Positions 1 through 11,687 are shown, numbered from the stretch's first letter. The stretch is 64,000 nt of DNA from Gliomastix tumulicola (GCA_001599755.1 BCHX01000009.1:620001-684000), one strand, 5' to 3'. Numbers and translations are program-made. The notes: generated from the sequence alone by a model not told the origin.

Positions 1-392
1 GTGAAGCATATTGCTCTCTCCCTGAATGGGCGACCAGAATCGAAGATGGTGAGACAGGAAGGTCGGCTGAACGGCGACGTTCCCGAAATGCCGTGAGATG
101 ATACATCCACTCCCTTGCAGCTCAAGACACGCCCTTCTTCAAGACCCGTTGGCTGGATTGGGACCGTGCGGGCCGCCAGGTCCTCCTTCTCTCGCATGGG
201 CTCGAGTCAAGGTTCTAGGGGAACTTTTCTGCCCGCCGTGGAAACAAGCTGTAGGGATGCTGGAGATTGATGGACGGCGCGGCGCGCGATGGGTGAGACG
301 CGATCCATGGGCAAGGGTTCTCAGAGTGCCAGTCACTGTTGCTCAATGGAGTCTTGAAGGAGGAGGAGGAGCTGGCCATGCTTGGACTGGTT

Positions 393-457
393 GACAGCAC
401 TGTTCCTCTCAGGACGGTACATACAGGTGATGTCCCGTCCTGAGGAACAGTGCTGTC
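393..457. repeat. Near-perfect inverted repeat (hairpin)
   Basis: The left arm (393-417) and right arm (435-457) are reverse complements over 23 positions. The only difference is a 2-nt insertion in the left arm. They are separated by a 17-nt loop. No coding feature explains it. It could fold as a precursor of a microRNA-like RNA, be a remnant of a mobile element, or be a transcription-end structure. Confidence 0.75.
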
Positions 458-3400
458 TTCCCTGGAACTCGGAAATACGAATAGACTATGGGCTGTTGAC
501 GTGGCGCAACACATCATCATGTGAGGCCGGGCGCGAGCAGACAGAGCTGTCGCCCAGGGGTTTTAATTACCTACAGGCAAGGGGTCCTCGTCGCGCGTCG
601 GAGCCACGATCTGCATTGCACCCTAAACGCAGAGCTGGGAGCAACATGTGATAGATCCCTTCGCGCCCGAAGCGACCTGGGCCACGTTGTAACTCCTACG
701 CGTGCTGCCGAGACCGCCACAAGAAGCCTCGCCGGTGTGCTGTCCCTCTTTCCCGGAACGCTTCAGCACGGTGGCCCCCGGGTCTCGCGGCCCCCCGGAG
801 GCGCGGAAGTAAGTGAAAAGCAGTCGGGATTATCGAAGGGCAATCTGGATGTCGTCGTCGTCGTCGTGGAACGGGACCGAGGCGGACGGACGCTTGACGA
901 GGATATGGGCGGCGGCTGAAATCGTAGCGCGCGCGCAGAGACGAGGAAGACGGGCTCCGCTGCCATGTCATGGGCCATCGGCTGGTGAGAGTCGTGACTT
1001 GTCCCGTCTATCCATGCCTCCCTCCCTCCCTCCCTCCATCCATCCATCCATCAGCTCGACGTGGGCCGGGGACGCACGCGAGCGTCTCCAGAAGCAGATA
1101 TTAAAATATTGAATCCAGCCCGACGGTACGAAGCAGTGAGGCGGCAAGGATGCCTCGCAATTCACGCATCAGAGGATCGCGTCCAAGCGCCAGGAAAGTG
1201 GCGTTGCGTTCTGCTAACTGACTACCTTTGCTGTCGTCGCGCAAGCTCTTCCTCAACTGGTGAAGGGGGGCAGCGCGGGCCTCAGATCCGGAGTGCTTGC
1301 AGTAACGCCGAGTTCGTGGGGTAAGGAGAATTCCTGCAAAGGAGAATTATCTGGGATATTTTGGGGGCGATGGGGGGGAAAGTTGGAGTTCGCTTGCCAA
1401 GTTGGCTGGAAGTCTGCGGCATTGTGTTCCGTGTTTACTTTGTCTTTTCACATATGACCTCTCTTTGCTCGAGTTCTAGACCGAGGGATCGCATTGCTGA
1501 GGTCTTAGTCTTGGGCTTTGAGAGGAGCAGCCGGCAAACACGTAACGAATTGGTACCCTTAGTCCTTTACCCAGTCCTCGGATCTCAGCAAATTTCTCAA
1601 CTGAGACAAGCCGGGGGGGTTACTAGTTAGTTAGACGCCTCTCCGCACCAGAGAGGGAGCCTCTGGTCTGGCACCTGAGGAAGATGACTTGAGACTGGGA
1701 GGTGGGGAATGCAGTGAAATTAACCTGCTAGGGCATGATGAATCGAAGATTGTTTCATGCACTCAGCGCACGCTATAGCAGTACCGTTAGCGGTCTTCTG
1801 TTTCTCGCCTAAATGCCACTGACTGACTAGTGTGACTGACGGCCTGGCTCCTCTGCACGAGGTGTTTCTAGTGTTTCTTTCTTGCCTGAGGGCATCAATC
1901 AATCTTGCAGTGGGACGACATCGACAATCCGCGGGCGCTAAGCATAGTGCTGCAACACCGTCTGCCTCTTCTGTACTAGGACCTGACAGTTGCTGACCTG
2001 CCCTGCCCTGTTTGTTGCGCCCTGGCTGTCAGCCACTGCCCAAACCGACGGATCATCGCTGGCGGATAAACTGCATCATCTGTCCTCTAGTTAGCTGTTA
2101 GTTAGTTAGTGCTGGTGCTAAAGCCCACGCTGCGTCTTCCCCACGTTTTCCCTTTTTACCTACACGCGCCTGCTATAGCCGTTTCTCCCCTCCCCTCCCT
2201 CCCTCCCCAAGGCTACTGGCTCACTAAGGCACGCCAGTCGAAGCTTCAGGGATCCAATCTTGCCTGCATCTGGCAGTCGGCCGGCTCTGGTTGGCAGAAC
2301 CGGCGCACAGACACGGTCATGATTGGGCCGGGTAAAAGACGTGCCTTTTAGCCACTTCTGCCGGGCGGGCCTTTCTGATCAGCCGGGACTTGTTGCTGTG
2401 CCTCGAGACTTTTTTTACGTCCCTCATCGTGAACTATTGGCGGCGTCTTTGTGGCACGAACGCCATGTGTTGTTCTCAGCTTCTGGACCGGTGGACTTGA
2501 GAGAAACGGGTTGTTTGCGCGGCTCTTTAGTGACAACACGATGGATGTCAACTCGTACGGCAGAAGCCGGGCTGGCCGATGTAACCTTTTTACCGAGGAT
2601 GCTTCTCGGCGAACCACATGGTATGTCGCGAGGAGCTGAAAACGAGATGCTGGAAAGCAAGCTAGCTAGCTCTGCTGCTCACGAGATCAATTGGCCGGTA
2701 CGGCAGTCGACAGCAGACTTCACGAGATCCCTCACATCTGCTCTCGGCCTGAGCCGACGGACCGTGAGTGCCAGCAACCGAAAGAGACGCTTGCTTGGCT
2801 GGTGGGCAGATTCCAAGAGACATCCATGGCCTCACATCGTGACCAGCGTCAGTGGTTCATGCCACTGTTCCGCCGCCAAGGCAGGACAATCGTCCACATG
2901 GGCGCCGCGTAGACGCAGCAGGCTGCGTAAATGATCCCATATGGACGGGACGGCGTTCTAGGCTCTCTGGCCCAAGTCGGCCTGTCCCCGTGATGCACGA
3001 AGAAGTCGGTACATGCAGACCGCTCGCTCCCAAGAAGCCCCCCCCTCCCGTAGCTCCTCGTCCGAACCACGCCCGCTCACGGCCGGTTCGGCGGCTCAGA
3101 GCGAAGGTCGTCGTGCGTGTGCTGTGCCGCTTCTTTGATGAGATCGAGCTTGGGTCTTCCAAGGACCCCCGAGTCCGCAGGCGGCAGACGACGACCAGCT
3201 TCCTCCCTCCCTCTCCCTCCCCTTCGGAGGAAGGGCCCCAAGATCCCACTTCTTCTTAATTCGTGGGCACTGGCAGCACGGTGACACCTCCGGAAGTGTG
3301 GAGCGCTAGTGCAGAAACCCCATGCCCTTTCACTCTTCCTCAAACCGGGGGGAGGGGGAGAAGCGAGAGAAGGGGGGGTTGGTCCACCTGAGATGAGACC

Positions 3401-3950
3401 ACCCCCCTTCTCTTCTTTGGCGGCCGGTCCCCGTCGTCTCCCATTTCAGAGCACAGTGAGAGAGTGGTTGGTCCTGTGCCTGCCAGGGGAGGCCAACTGA
3501 TGGTTTGCTATAGTAGCGTTTGTCCAAATTCCCGCCTTTCCGTCACGGCAAGCCACCACACTGGGGGCTGGCACCAGTTCCTGCCTCCCCCCCCGCCGCT
3601 TCCATCGGCTCAGTCTTCCTGGTGATTCTAAAGAAAGGATCTGGACAACGGGGACGTCTTCGTGCAATGGTCAGACGAGGGCCAAATCTCGTTTAGAGCT
3701 CATCACACACACGCCCCCCCAGCTGGATGGCGGCAGCCCGTCACTCTCAACCGGCTACCGCACACGCACACACTCAGCGAGCTTGGTCCATCCTGGCTCC
3801 TTCAGCACATGGGAAACCCGGGACCCTGACGTTTCTAAGATGGAGGTTACAAACGGGGGAAAGGGGAGGGGGGGGGTAGGTAAGGATACCCCATGTCGTC
3901 CACTCTCCCCACCCTCCCCTGGATAAAGTGCCCTGTGGACATTTTTGCAG

Positions 3951-3969
3951 CTCTCTCTCTCTCTCTCTC
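3951..3969. repeat. (CT)n microsatellite
   Basis: Uninterrupted CT dinucleotide run in the probable promoter or leader of the sugar transporter. CT-rich tracts upstream of start codons are common in highly expressed filamentous-fungal genes. Confidence 0.85.
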
Positions 3970-4198
3970 GTCGGACGGAGCAATGAGCTGCACATCCTCT
4001 GGAAGAAGAAACCTACGCCCGTCCGGGTCCCTGCAAGAAACCATCTGCTCAAGGTGATGATCCCCCAGGACCCAAGTGACCCTATAAGTGGAACCGTCCT
4101 CCCTCTTCGTTCCTGACCTCGTCCCTCTCTCTTCTCTTTCTCGATCAGCCCATTCACCTCTGCTCCCACCAGTCCGACTGTGGCCACACACCCAGTTC

Positions 4199-4208
4199 TT
4201 ATATAAGA
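4199..4208 (+). promoter_or_regulatory. TATA-like box of the sugar transporter
   Basis: The sequence TTATATAAGA lies about 130 nt upstream of the start codon at 4337, a plausible core-promoter spacing for a fungal RNA polymerase II gene. It is inferred from sequence and position only. Confidence 0.45.
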
Positions 4209-4336
4209 CGGGCAGACCCCTTCTCTGCCGTCTCCTTTCTTCTGTTGTCCCTCCCCCCAGGGTCTCAGACTCAGAAACACCGACTCCATTGAGTGACAAT
4301 CCCATAGTCATCCTCAGCAACAAACACCCGCCCATC

Positions 4337-6177
4337 ATGGTGACGGCTCCCAAGAACCTCGTTCAGGAGCAGGTCTCCGAGAACATCCTCGCCGCCCGGG
4401 CCGACGCGCCCAGGTTCGAGAAGGTGACCTGGTACAAGGAGCCGCATCTGCGCCAGCTCTACTTCCTGTCCATCTTCCTGCTCGTCGGCTCCGCGACCAC
4501 CGGCTACGATGGCATGCTGCTCAACACGTCCCAGCAGATGGACTTCTGGAAGGAGTTCTTCCCCGAGTACGTGGACGCCAACAAGCTCGGTATCCTGATC
4601 AACATCTACAACATCGGCTCCATCCTGTCCTTCTTCATCACGCCCTACCTGGCCGATCGGTTCGGACGTAAGCCCGTCATCATGGTCGGCTGCGTGCTCA
4701 TGATTATTGGTGCTATGCTCACTGCCTTCAGCACGGGCTACGGCAGTAAGATTTCCTTCCCCTTTCTTGAGGCGCAGCATTGAGCGAGGAATAAAGACAA
4801 TTGAGGTCGCTGACGCTTGCTAGTGTACATGGGCGGTCGTTTCCTGCTCGGTTTCGGCAACTCGTTCTCGCAGATGTGCTCGCCGCTGCTGCTCACTGAG
4901 ATCTGCCATCCCCAGCACCGTGGCCCTCTGACTGCCATCTACAACTGTCTCTGGAACTTGGGCTCTCTCGGTACGTACCGGATGACGGTAACTAGTAACT
5001 ACTAGTAAAGAGATGACAGCTAACACGCACGCTCTAGTCGTGTCCGTCGTCGGCTGGGGCACTGCCTCCATCAACGGCAACTGGTCGTGGCGATCCATCA
5101 CCTTCATCCAGTCCGTGCCCTCGATGCTGCAGCTCATCGGCATCTGGTGGATTCCCGAGTCGCCCCGATACCTCGTCAGCAAGGACAGGACTGAGGAGGC
5201 CCTTGCCGTGCTCGCCAAGCACCACGGCGGCGGCGATGCCAACAACGCCACCGTCCAGTTCCAGTACCGCGAGATCACCGAGACCATCACGACGGACCGC
5301 AACAGCGGCTCCAAGACGACCTACCTCGACTTCTTCCGCACCAAGGGCAACCGCTGGCGACTGGCCATCATCATCTCGCTCGGCATCATCTCGCAGTACT
5401 CGGGCAACGCCCTCTTCTCCAACTACATGGACATGATCTACAACGGCGCGGGCATCACCCAGCAGAACCGCAAGCTCGCCCTCACCGCCGGCCGCACCAT
5501 CCTCGATCTGTCCACGTCCATCTGCGCCGCCCTCACCGTCGACAAGTTCGGCCGCCGCCCCCTCTTCCTCGTCTCCGCCTGCGGCATGGTCCTGGCCTTC
5601 ACCTGCTGGACCATCACCGGCGCCGTCTACGAGAACTCCGAGGTCCTGGTCGAGAAGTCCGACCGCTACCCGGACGGCATCATGGGCACCAACACCGGCG
5701 CCGGATACGCCCAGATCGCCTTCATCTGGGTCTTTGGTGTCTTCTACGCCATCGGTTTCTCTGGTCTTCTCGTCGCCTACGCCCTCGAGGTCCTGCCCTT
5801 CCACCTCCGTGCCAAGGGTATGATGATCATGAACATCACCGTCCAGGCCATCCTCGCTCTCGGAAAGTGAGTGTCTTCCCCGTCTATGACTGTTGATGTA
5901 TTCTTGTTCGCTGACATGACAAATAAACAGCCAAACCAACAAGCTCGCCTGGCAGAACCTCCCCAACCACTGGAACTTCATGCTCTTCTACACCCTTTGG
6001 GACGCCTGCGAGGCCATCTTCGTGTACTTCTTCTACGTCGAGACCCGTGGTCCTACCCTCGAGGAGATTGCCCGCATCTTCGACGGCGAGGACGCCGTGG
6101 CGCACATCGACTTCGAGCAGGTCGAGAAGGAGCTGCATCTCGCGCAGCACGACTCGGGCCGCGAGGAGAAGGCTTAG
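4337..6177 (+). CDS. MFS sugar transporter (hexose/lactose permease family)
   Basis: Likely plasma-membrane proton-coupled sugar permease of the major facilitator superfamily. Four exons (4337-4745, 4824-4970, 5038-5866, 5931-6177) join in frame to 543 aa. Introns at 4746-4823, 4971-5037 and 5867-5930 have GTAAGA, GTACGT and GTGAGT donors. Family signatures are in order: TGYDG in the first membrane helix, LADRFGRKP after helix 2, MGGRFLLGFG, PESPRYL before the central loop, DKFGRRPLF, and the VETRGPTLEE motif after the last helix. Length and motifs fit a complete 12-helix sugar transporter. ATG 4337 was chosen because upstream in-frame sequence is pyrimidine-rich leader with no transporter character. 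Substrate cannot be told from sequence; the lactose/hexose subgroup is the best guess. Confidence 0.93.
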
Positions 6178-6559
6178 GCTTCGGATGTTGTTGTTGTCTT
6201 GACTTGCAAGCTTGTGTCTGTGCGCTGTCCTTTTTCGTCGACTTGGGAGTGGAAGGTTGCTGCCCTGTCTGGGGTCCGGAGTGTCTGAGGGCAGAGGTGT
6301 TGGGGGATTTCATTCTTGCATGGGGAGGCTGTTGTGCTGTAGCTTTGTTTAATGATATGATACCACTGTCTGTCAAGCCTCGAGTGTTCTCAGTAGCTGT
6401 GATATCTGCGATGTCGTACTCATAGGTGTGATGTATGGCATCTGTATGTCTCCGTAAACGCATCCTCTAAACCAGACACCCAACGCCTTGCGTATTCCAG
6501 ATCGGTTAATCCATGTCCAGACAACAAAAGAACTACTGAATAACAAGGGCCCTGCAGGT
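6178..6559. other. Intergenic, convergent 3' ends
   Basis: Lies between the stops of the sugar transporter and the glycosyltransferase-like gene. No coding potential or RNA gene was seen; it presumably holds both 3' UTRs. Confidence 0.6.
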
Positions 6560-8499
6560 CTATCCTCCCCACGGCACAGCAGGGTCATCGCCCACAGACG
6601 ACCAGAGCAAGTCCCCGCCGGCACAGATGTTCTCCCTGGCAAAAGCCCTGTACCTGTCCAGCAGATCAGTGGAGTCTAAACCGCCGTCCTGGGCACGGTG
6701 ACGGCCAAGATAGTCCTTGGAACTGTAATGCGCCGCTACGGCCTCGCCTGCTGCAACGGCACCTGCGTGACAGTCAGTTGATGCGAAGCTCAAGATGAAG
6801 TATGAGGGGTGTAGAAAAAGGAGGAGGAGGACGTACGGCGACCCGTCTTGCGAGGCATTGTCACGGAGAAATGTCGTGCGTCGTCACTAGCAATAGGCTT
6901 CACAGCGTTGATGTCGGAGCCCGTCATGGCAGCGAGGTGAAGACCGGCCAGCGGGGTCGCGGATTCGTGGAAGTCCCAGAGACCGAAACGGTAGCGGCCG
7001 AGGTCGTTTGTTTCGAGAGCGTCGAGCAGGCTGTAGTGTGCTTGCGCTGCCATCTGCCATGTCGAAGAGGAGGGGGAGGAGGAGGAGGAGGAGGAGGAAG
7101 GGGGACTCCCTCGTGCCGCCCACTGCTGCTGGGTATTGTTGCTATGCCGGATGACAGGCCTGTGGGCGACATCTCCGGATAGCGGGACAAGAGACGGCTG
7201 TCGCTTGTCGTAGCGAGCCGAGGCGATGGGCGTCTGGTTCATGTATCTCGAGGCTGCGTCACCGCGGAGTGGCAGCCACCTGTGAGGGAGATTCCCCGGT
7301 GACGTCCAGGACGTGGCGTTGAACTCGCGCGGACCGACCCAGGTAGGCATAGAGGAGGGACGCCAGTTGACGCGGCGGCCAAGATCGATGGGGAAGTCGT
7401 TTGTGAGCTCGGGGAGGAAGGGCTGGATGGCGCCCAGGGACCAGTGTATCCAGTTCATCGAGGGGGAGGACGGGCCGACGATGTTGGCGGAGACGAGGGA
7501 GAGTTGTTTGTGCTTGCGGGAGTAGCGAGTGTGGATGAGGGTTGGTATCACCGTGTCCTCCATGAAGACCTGCTTGCTCTGGTTAGCTGTCGCTATTTGA
7601 TATCGGTTTTCTTTTGGGAGAGGAACTTGCGATGTCGTCGTCGATCTTCACATATGTAACGTCGTTCTCGATGTGGTCGTATCCCGTCGCACGGTTCGGG
7701 GCTCCCGTCAAGGCAAGATCATCGGCGTATAAGCGGCGATAGTCCGGTTCGCTGCGGATGAGCTTGTCGAGAAAGACGAGGTCGAGAGGATTTGTCGTGT
7801 GCTGGACCCAGATGATGCTGTCAAGCATGCCTCCGTTCTTCACGAGATTGCGCTGGGAGCGAACTGTCAGTTGGGTGACGCAAGTGGACGGAAGTAGTAT
7901 CGTACCTTGAGATAGCAATCGAGGATAGACGCTGTCGACCGGCGGCCATAGAAGACAAGGCCCATGATCTTGTTCACCCCTCGCGGCTTCGTCGTGTTGG
8001 TCTCTCCTCTCCCTGTGCCACCATCGTATACGGACCAGAACTTGGGCAAAGGTTTCGGACGCGGTTTCTCCTCCTTTTCTTTCCCCTCAACTACTCCCTT
8101 CCCCTTCCCCCTGTCCGGTCCCTTCTCCTTGTCTTTGTTCTTCCCTGTGCCTTTCTGCTGCTTGTCTTCCTCGTGGTGCTCCTTCTTCGGCGGCGACTGG
8201 ATTGCTGGAAACGACTCGTCGAACTCATCCTCTATTCGGCTCCGCGACAGGGAGGAATCGCTCTCATGGAGGCCGTTCCATAGCATAAGGATAAGGAAGA
8301 CCGAAGTGAGGGATGCTGCGGCGAGGAGAGCAAGGCGACGCGGATTCTGGGGTGGGAGGTGGAATGGTAGTTTTCGTGGCAGTCGATCTCGAACGCTGGC
8401 TAGTAGCACGGCCAACGCCGGAGGTAGGAGGGCAAAGTACTGCTTGGATAGGGAGAGAAGCCTGACCGCCTCTTCCTTGACGAGGTCGCGGGAGATCAT
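6560..8499 (-). CDS. Membrane-anchored glycosyltransferase-like protein
   Basis: Putative type II membrane protein, probably of the secretory pathway. Four exons on the minus strand (8499-7906, 7852-7631, 7569-6837, 6762-6560) give 583 aa. A single hydrophobic segment at about residues 55-75 follows a basic N terminus. A charged Lys/Glu/Gly-rich linker (about 100-160) leads to a catalytic-like region containing LVFYGRR, NGGMLDSIIW and YVKIDDDI (Asp 269-271). The last resembles the metal-binding DxD of nucleotide-sugar glycosyltransferases, followed by VSANIVG. I recall similar unnamed proteins as widespread in filamentous fungi, but no substrate is known to me. A poly-Ser stretch lies near the middle of exon 3. 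The second intron (7570-7630) starts with GC (GCAAGT) instead of GT. The glycosyltransferase role is inferred from the DxD context. Confidence 0.75.
7570..7630 (-). other. GC-AG intron
   Basis: Intron 2 of the glycosyltransferase-like gene. The only splice that joins DDDI to VFMED in frame uses the donor GCAAGT, with a standard CAG acceptor. GCAAGT is the usual consensus of the minor GC-AG class spliced by the major spliceosome. Reading through gives a poor-quality tail and stops. Confidence 0.7.
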
Positions 8500-9288
8500 T
8501 TGGCTGGAGGAGGAGAGGGATGGAGGTGAGGAAGAAAAGGAGCGACGGGGGCTGGACTAGGAAGAAAAGAATGTGCTGTGGTGGCGAGGCCAGAGACGTG
8601 ATGCTGCTGAAGAGTCCACCCAATGCACATTGCCCAAGAATAGATCGATTTGGGTTTGAGGAGGCTGGGTAAGCTCGCGTTGTTAGGTTGCTGTGGCTGA
8701 ATGAGTGGAAAGCATATACTACCAGGAAGAGAGTAAGTGACGTGAATATTTAGGAAGTAGATGCGCTCATTGCCCCATACAGCCGTTGGAAGAGGACAAA
8801 CGGCCGTGGAAAAGGAAGGTGATGGACCATGAGGAGGCTATATGAGAGGTGTCCAGTGCCTCCCTAGACACTGACTAGCAGGCGGCGGCATGCTATGTTC
8901 CGGGGAGACTTTGACTATCGAAAGTAGAGCGTCTGTCGAACGAAGCACTTATCGGCTGGTATGGCAAATCGCGTACGATACGCTGAGGTTAATGTGCATG
9001 GTGGTGTCGCGTGTTGTGCGCACTGGAATGTGTGCTGTGGCGTCCGCATCGTGGATTTCGTAGAGGGAGGACTAAGACACATTCTCGCGACGGGAACCGA
9101 GGGTGAGACAATGAATGGCAGACATGATAAGAGCCGACCGGGGTCAAATAAAAGATGGTGTATTTATGACTTATAGAGAATTACATGTAGTTAGCTGTAC
9201 AGAAATAGAAAAGGGGCCGAGGCCATTAACGAATTACCAGCTCAGTCTGCTCATGCTCAAAATCCCCGAATACTCGGAAGATCGATTC
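8500..9288. other. Intergenic region
   Basis: Lies upstream of the glycosyltransferase-like gene and downstream of the secreted repeat protein. Only short overlapping chance frames were seen. Confidence 0.5.
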
Positions 9289-10755
9289 TTAGTGCCGCCG
9301 CGAGCGGGGACCGCGCGGTCGCCTCGCTCGCAGTCGCTTGGCATCGGCAGGCTGCTCGTAGACAATGTCGTTGTCGTTGCCGTTGATGCCCTCCCCGTCG
9401 AGGTTGAAAGTCAGCGGCGTGATGAACGTCGAGTCCGAGTCTGTGAAGTTGGTCCCTGGAGGGCACGGTTCTTCAACTGCTGGCGTGGCGCTGGGAACAA
9501 GAGGGACAGTCGAATTGCTGCCTGGGACCGTGCCACAGGGCAGGCCGGTGTCCTGGATGATGCACGTCCGCTCTCCGGTGTTGATGTTGATGACTGTGAC
9601 TTCGATGTTGATGTTATCACCGTTGTGGATGCTCTGCGTGACGGTCTGGAAATGGTCGACAGTTTGGATGAGTGAGGCGGTCTCAGCAGAGGCGGAGGCG
9701 GTGACAGTCATGACCGAGCTGTTGGCGTAGGAGACGACCGTCTCAACGGCAGGATCAGGGTTGATGACGACAGTCTGGATGGGTGAGGTGGTCTCAGCGG
9801 GGGCGGAGGCAGTGACAGTCATGATCGAGCTGTTGGCGTAGAAGACGGCCGTCTCAACGGCAGGCTCAGGGCTGACGACGACAGTCAGAGTGCTTGCAGC
9901 CGGGGCGACCTCCACTGTAAGCTCTTCCGGAGCGGCAGAGGGCTCGCTTTCAGGAGCAGCTGTTACAGCGACGGCGTTGTTGGGTGGATCGGTGGGGTCA
10001 ACGGCGACGATCTTCTGCTCTGCTGGCGCGACGCTGACAGTGACGGTCTTGGGGTTGCTCGGGGAAGGGTCAGCCGGCTTGACGATTTCTGTGACCACGA
10101 ATCCCTGTCGATCATCGTTTTTAACCTCCTCCATGTTGCCTTGGTCCGTCCCGTTGTTAGCTCCGTCGTTGGCGGGATCCTGAGCCTCGCCGGTGTTGCT
10201 GGACTGCTCGCCATCTGCGTTCTGGGCGTTGGCCTGTTCTGCCGGGTTCCCAGCATTGTTGCCGTTCGCTTGGGCAGGGGCTTGATCGCCCGCGGCAGGG
10301 TCACCCGCGGCAGGGTCGCCTCCGCTCTGGTTGTCGTTCTGATCACCCGGAGCTTGGGTGGTTTGGGATCCGTCTGGGTTCACTACCACTGTAACCGGCT
10401 CCGGAGCAGGCTCATTTTGGACGATGACCTCCTCAACGGGATCGGCGGCAGATGCCTCAGGTGCAGCATCCTGGGTCACATAGACGGTCAGGGGTGCCTC
10501 GGTGACGGTGCTGTGAACAGTGATTGTCTGCGGCGTCGGGGAAGGCGTTTCCTTCAGCCGAGAGACGTACACAGTGACAGGATCGGGAGCAGGGGCGTTC
10601 TCAATCACCGTCACTGTGACTGGGTCCTGCGCCTGGTCGTTGCCGGACCCAGGACACGGGCAGCATTCCGGTGCTTGACGAGGTTGGAATCGGCCAAAGT
10701 GGGCGTAGACCTCATGTGCCATGAAGAGCACGGCGATGGAAGAAAGAGGGCGCAT
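9289..10755 (-). CDS. Secreted low-complexity repeat protein, unknown function
   Basis: Single-exon gene of 488 aa, taking the second in-frame Met (10755) because a signal peptide starts there (MRPLSSIAVLFMAHEVYA); the first Met (10791) adds 12 polar residues in front. A short Cys-containing patch (CCPCPG) follows the signal. The body alternates beta-prone units of the type DPVTVYV, QTITVHSTVTEAP and KTVTVSVAP with an Asn/Gly/Ala/Asp/Gln-rich stretch in the first half. A 37-residue unit around NSSIMTVTASA is tandemly duplicated. The C-terminal part has Cys residues around PCPPGTNF and ends in a basic RRPRGPRSRRH tail. No GPI-anchor-like hydrophobic C terminus is seen. The composition suggests an extracellular or cell-wall-associated protein, but I do not recognise a family. 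Confidence 0.7.
   Translation of the reverse strand: MRPLSSIAVLFMAHEVYAHFGRFQPRQAPECCPCPGSGNDQAQDPVTVTVIENAPAPDPVTVYVSRLKETPSPTPQTITVHSTVTEAPLTVYVTQDAAPEASAADPVEEVIVQNEPAPEPVTVVVNPDGSQTTQAPGDQNDNQSGGDPAAGDPAAGDQAPAQANGNNAGNPAEQANAQNADGEQSSNTGEAQDPANDGANNGTDQGNMEEVKNDDRQGFVVTEIVKPADPSPSNPKTVTVSVAPAEQKIVAVDPTDPPNNAVAVTAAPESEPSAAPEELTVEVAPAASTLTVVVSPEPAVETAVFYANSSIMTVTASAPAETTSPIQTVVINPDPAVETVVSYANSSVMTVTASASAETASLIQTVDHFQTVTQSIHNGDNINIEVTVININTGERTCIIQDTGLPCGTVPGSNSTVPLVPSATPAVEEPCPPGTNFTDSDSTFITPLTFNLDGEGINGNDNDIVYEQPADAKRLRARRPRGPRSRRH
9666..9887 (-). repeat. 111-bp tandem duplication inside the secreted protein gene
   Basis: Two adjacent copies of about 111 bp, which is 37 codons, so the frame is kept. 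They encode near-identical units containing AVETVVSYANSSVMTVTAS and AVETAVFYANSSIMTVTAS. The few differences are mostly single substitutions, pointing to a fairly recent duplication. Exact unit borders are arbitrary. Confidence 0.8.
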
Positions 10756-11687
10756 GATGGCGGCTTGATAGTGGTGCTCCGTCGGAGTCAAAGAGAGGTG
10801 AGCTTTTGTGATCTGCTATACCAGGAGATGGAGGGTGCAGCAGGCGCCATCTTTAATAGAGAGTTGCGGATTGGTTCCTGTTTCCCTACTTAGTAGCACT
10901 TTCATGTCAGGGAGGAGATGATGCTCCAGGAGCTGATTTTGGCCACTGGATGATTAGCAAGGAGAGGACTAGAAATGCGATAGCAATATTGAGGGGTCCT
11001 GTGTTTGGCCCCTTTGGACAGCCATGGACTGGACTAGCCTCTCGCTGTCTAAGGTAGACATGGCCATATATTGGGTTGCTGGTATCAGGGAAGGGGAAAA
11101 CGGCCCAGGAGTTCTGAAGGGTTACATAGTCCAGGGCACATATTGGAGGGATGCAGGGCGAAGGGATGGATGGCCGTTGCTGGTGGGGATTGGACGCAGA
11201 GCTCAGGAAATCGGCGAAAACTCGTGGCTGAGATGGGCCATGGACTCAAACGTTTGACACAAATCCGGGCAGCTCAAGCGCTCGCGTATATTTCTCGTCT
11301 CGTTGGTCGGAAGAGGTGAAGTTCCGACACGAGTGCTGTGTGAGTGGAAGCAAGTCAGCAATTCAGGCTGATGATGAAAGTTCAAGTGGGGTCGCTCAGT
11401 CATTAGCCCGGCCCGCAATTTATCCGGTCCTCCATCAGAGCAGGAGCTGTGCCTGACGATCCACTTCGACAATCTTCGCCAGCAGGAGCTGCTTGGAAAT
11501 GCTGGACGACCACGCGAGAGACTGCCTGTCGACTCTTCGTCGAGCTTCAGCATCGATCCCCCTTCCTAAGGAACATCTCTGGTTCAATTCAGCTTCCATC
11601 GTCAATTAATTCGAAGCCCTACTACGTTCAGTCCCTGCGCCCCGGAAACAAAGCGCATCGTGGGACTTCAGCGAATGTCTCGTCACC
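10756..11687. other. Divergent intergenic region
   Basis: Shared promoter region of the secreted repeat protein (minus) and the LAMTOR1-like gene (plus). A possible TATA-like CTATTAAAGA lies on the minus strand near 10850. No gene was seen. Confidence 0.5.

Larger units (their letters stand above)
1..4336. other. Gene-poor left flank
   Basis: No reading frame here has a recognisable domain, and overlapping short frames occur on both strands, as expected by chance in GC-rich DNA. It contains a strong inverted repeat (393-457), a CCTC/CATC-type simple repeat near 1016-1051, and a CT run at 3951-3969. The last few hundred bases are pyrimidine-rich and are probably promoter and 5' leader of the sugar transporter starting at 4337. 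An untranslated RNA or a small unrecognised gene cannot be excluded. Confidence 0.5.

Noticed and set aside
2323..2934. Plus-strand open frame of 203 codons
   Set aside because: No domain or signal; overlapping frames on both strands in the same GC-rich DNA suggest chance.
5034..5981. Minus-strand open frame of 315 codons
   Set aside because: Mirror of the sugar transporter exons; Asp/Gly/Val-rich composition is typical of an antisense shadow of GC-rich coding DNA.
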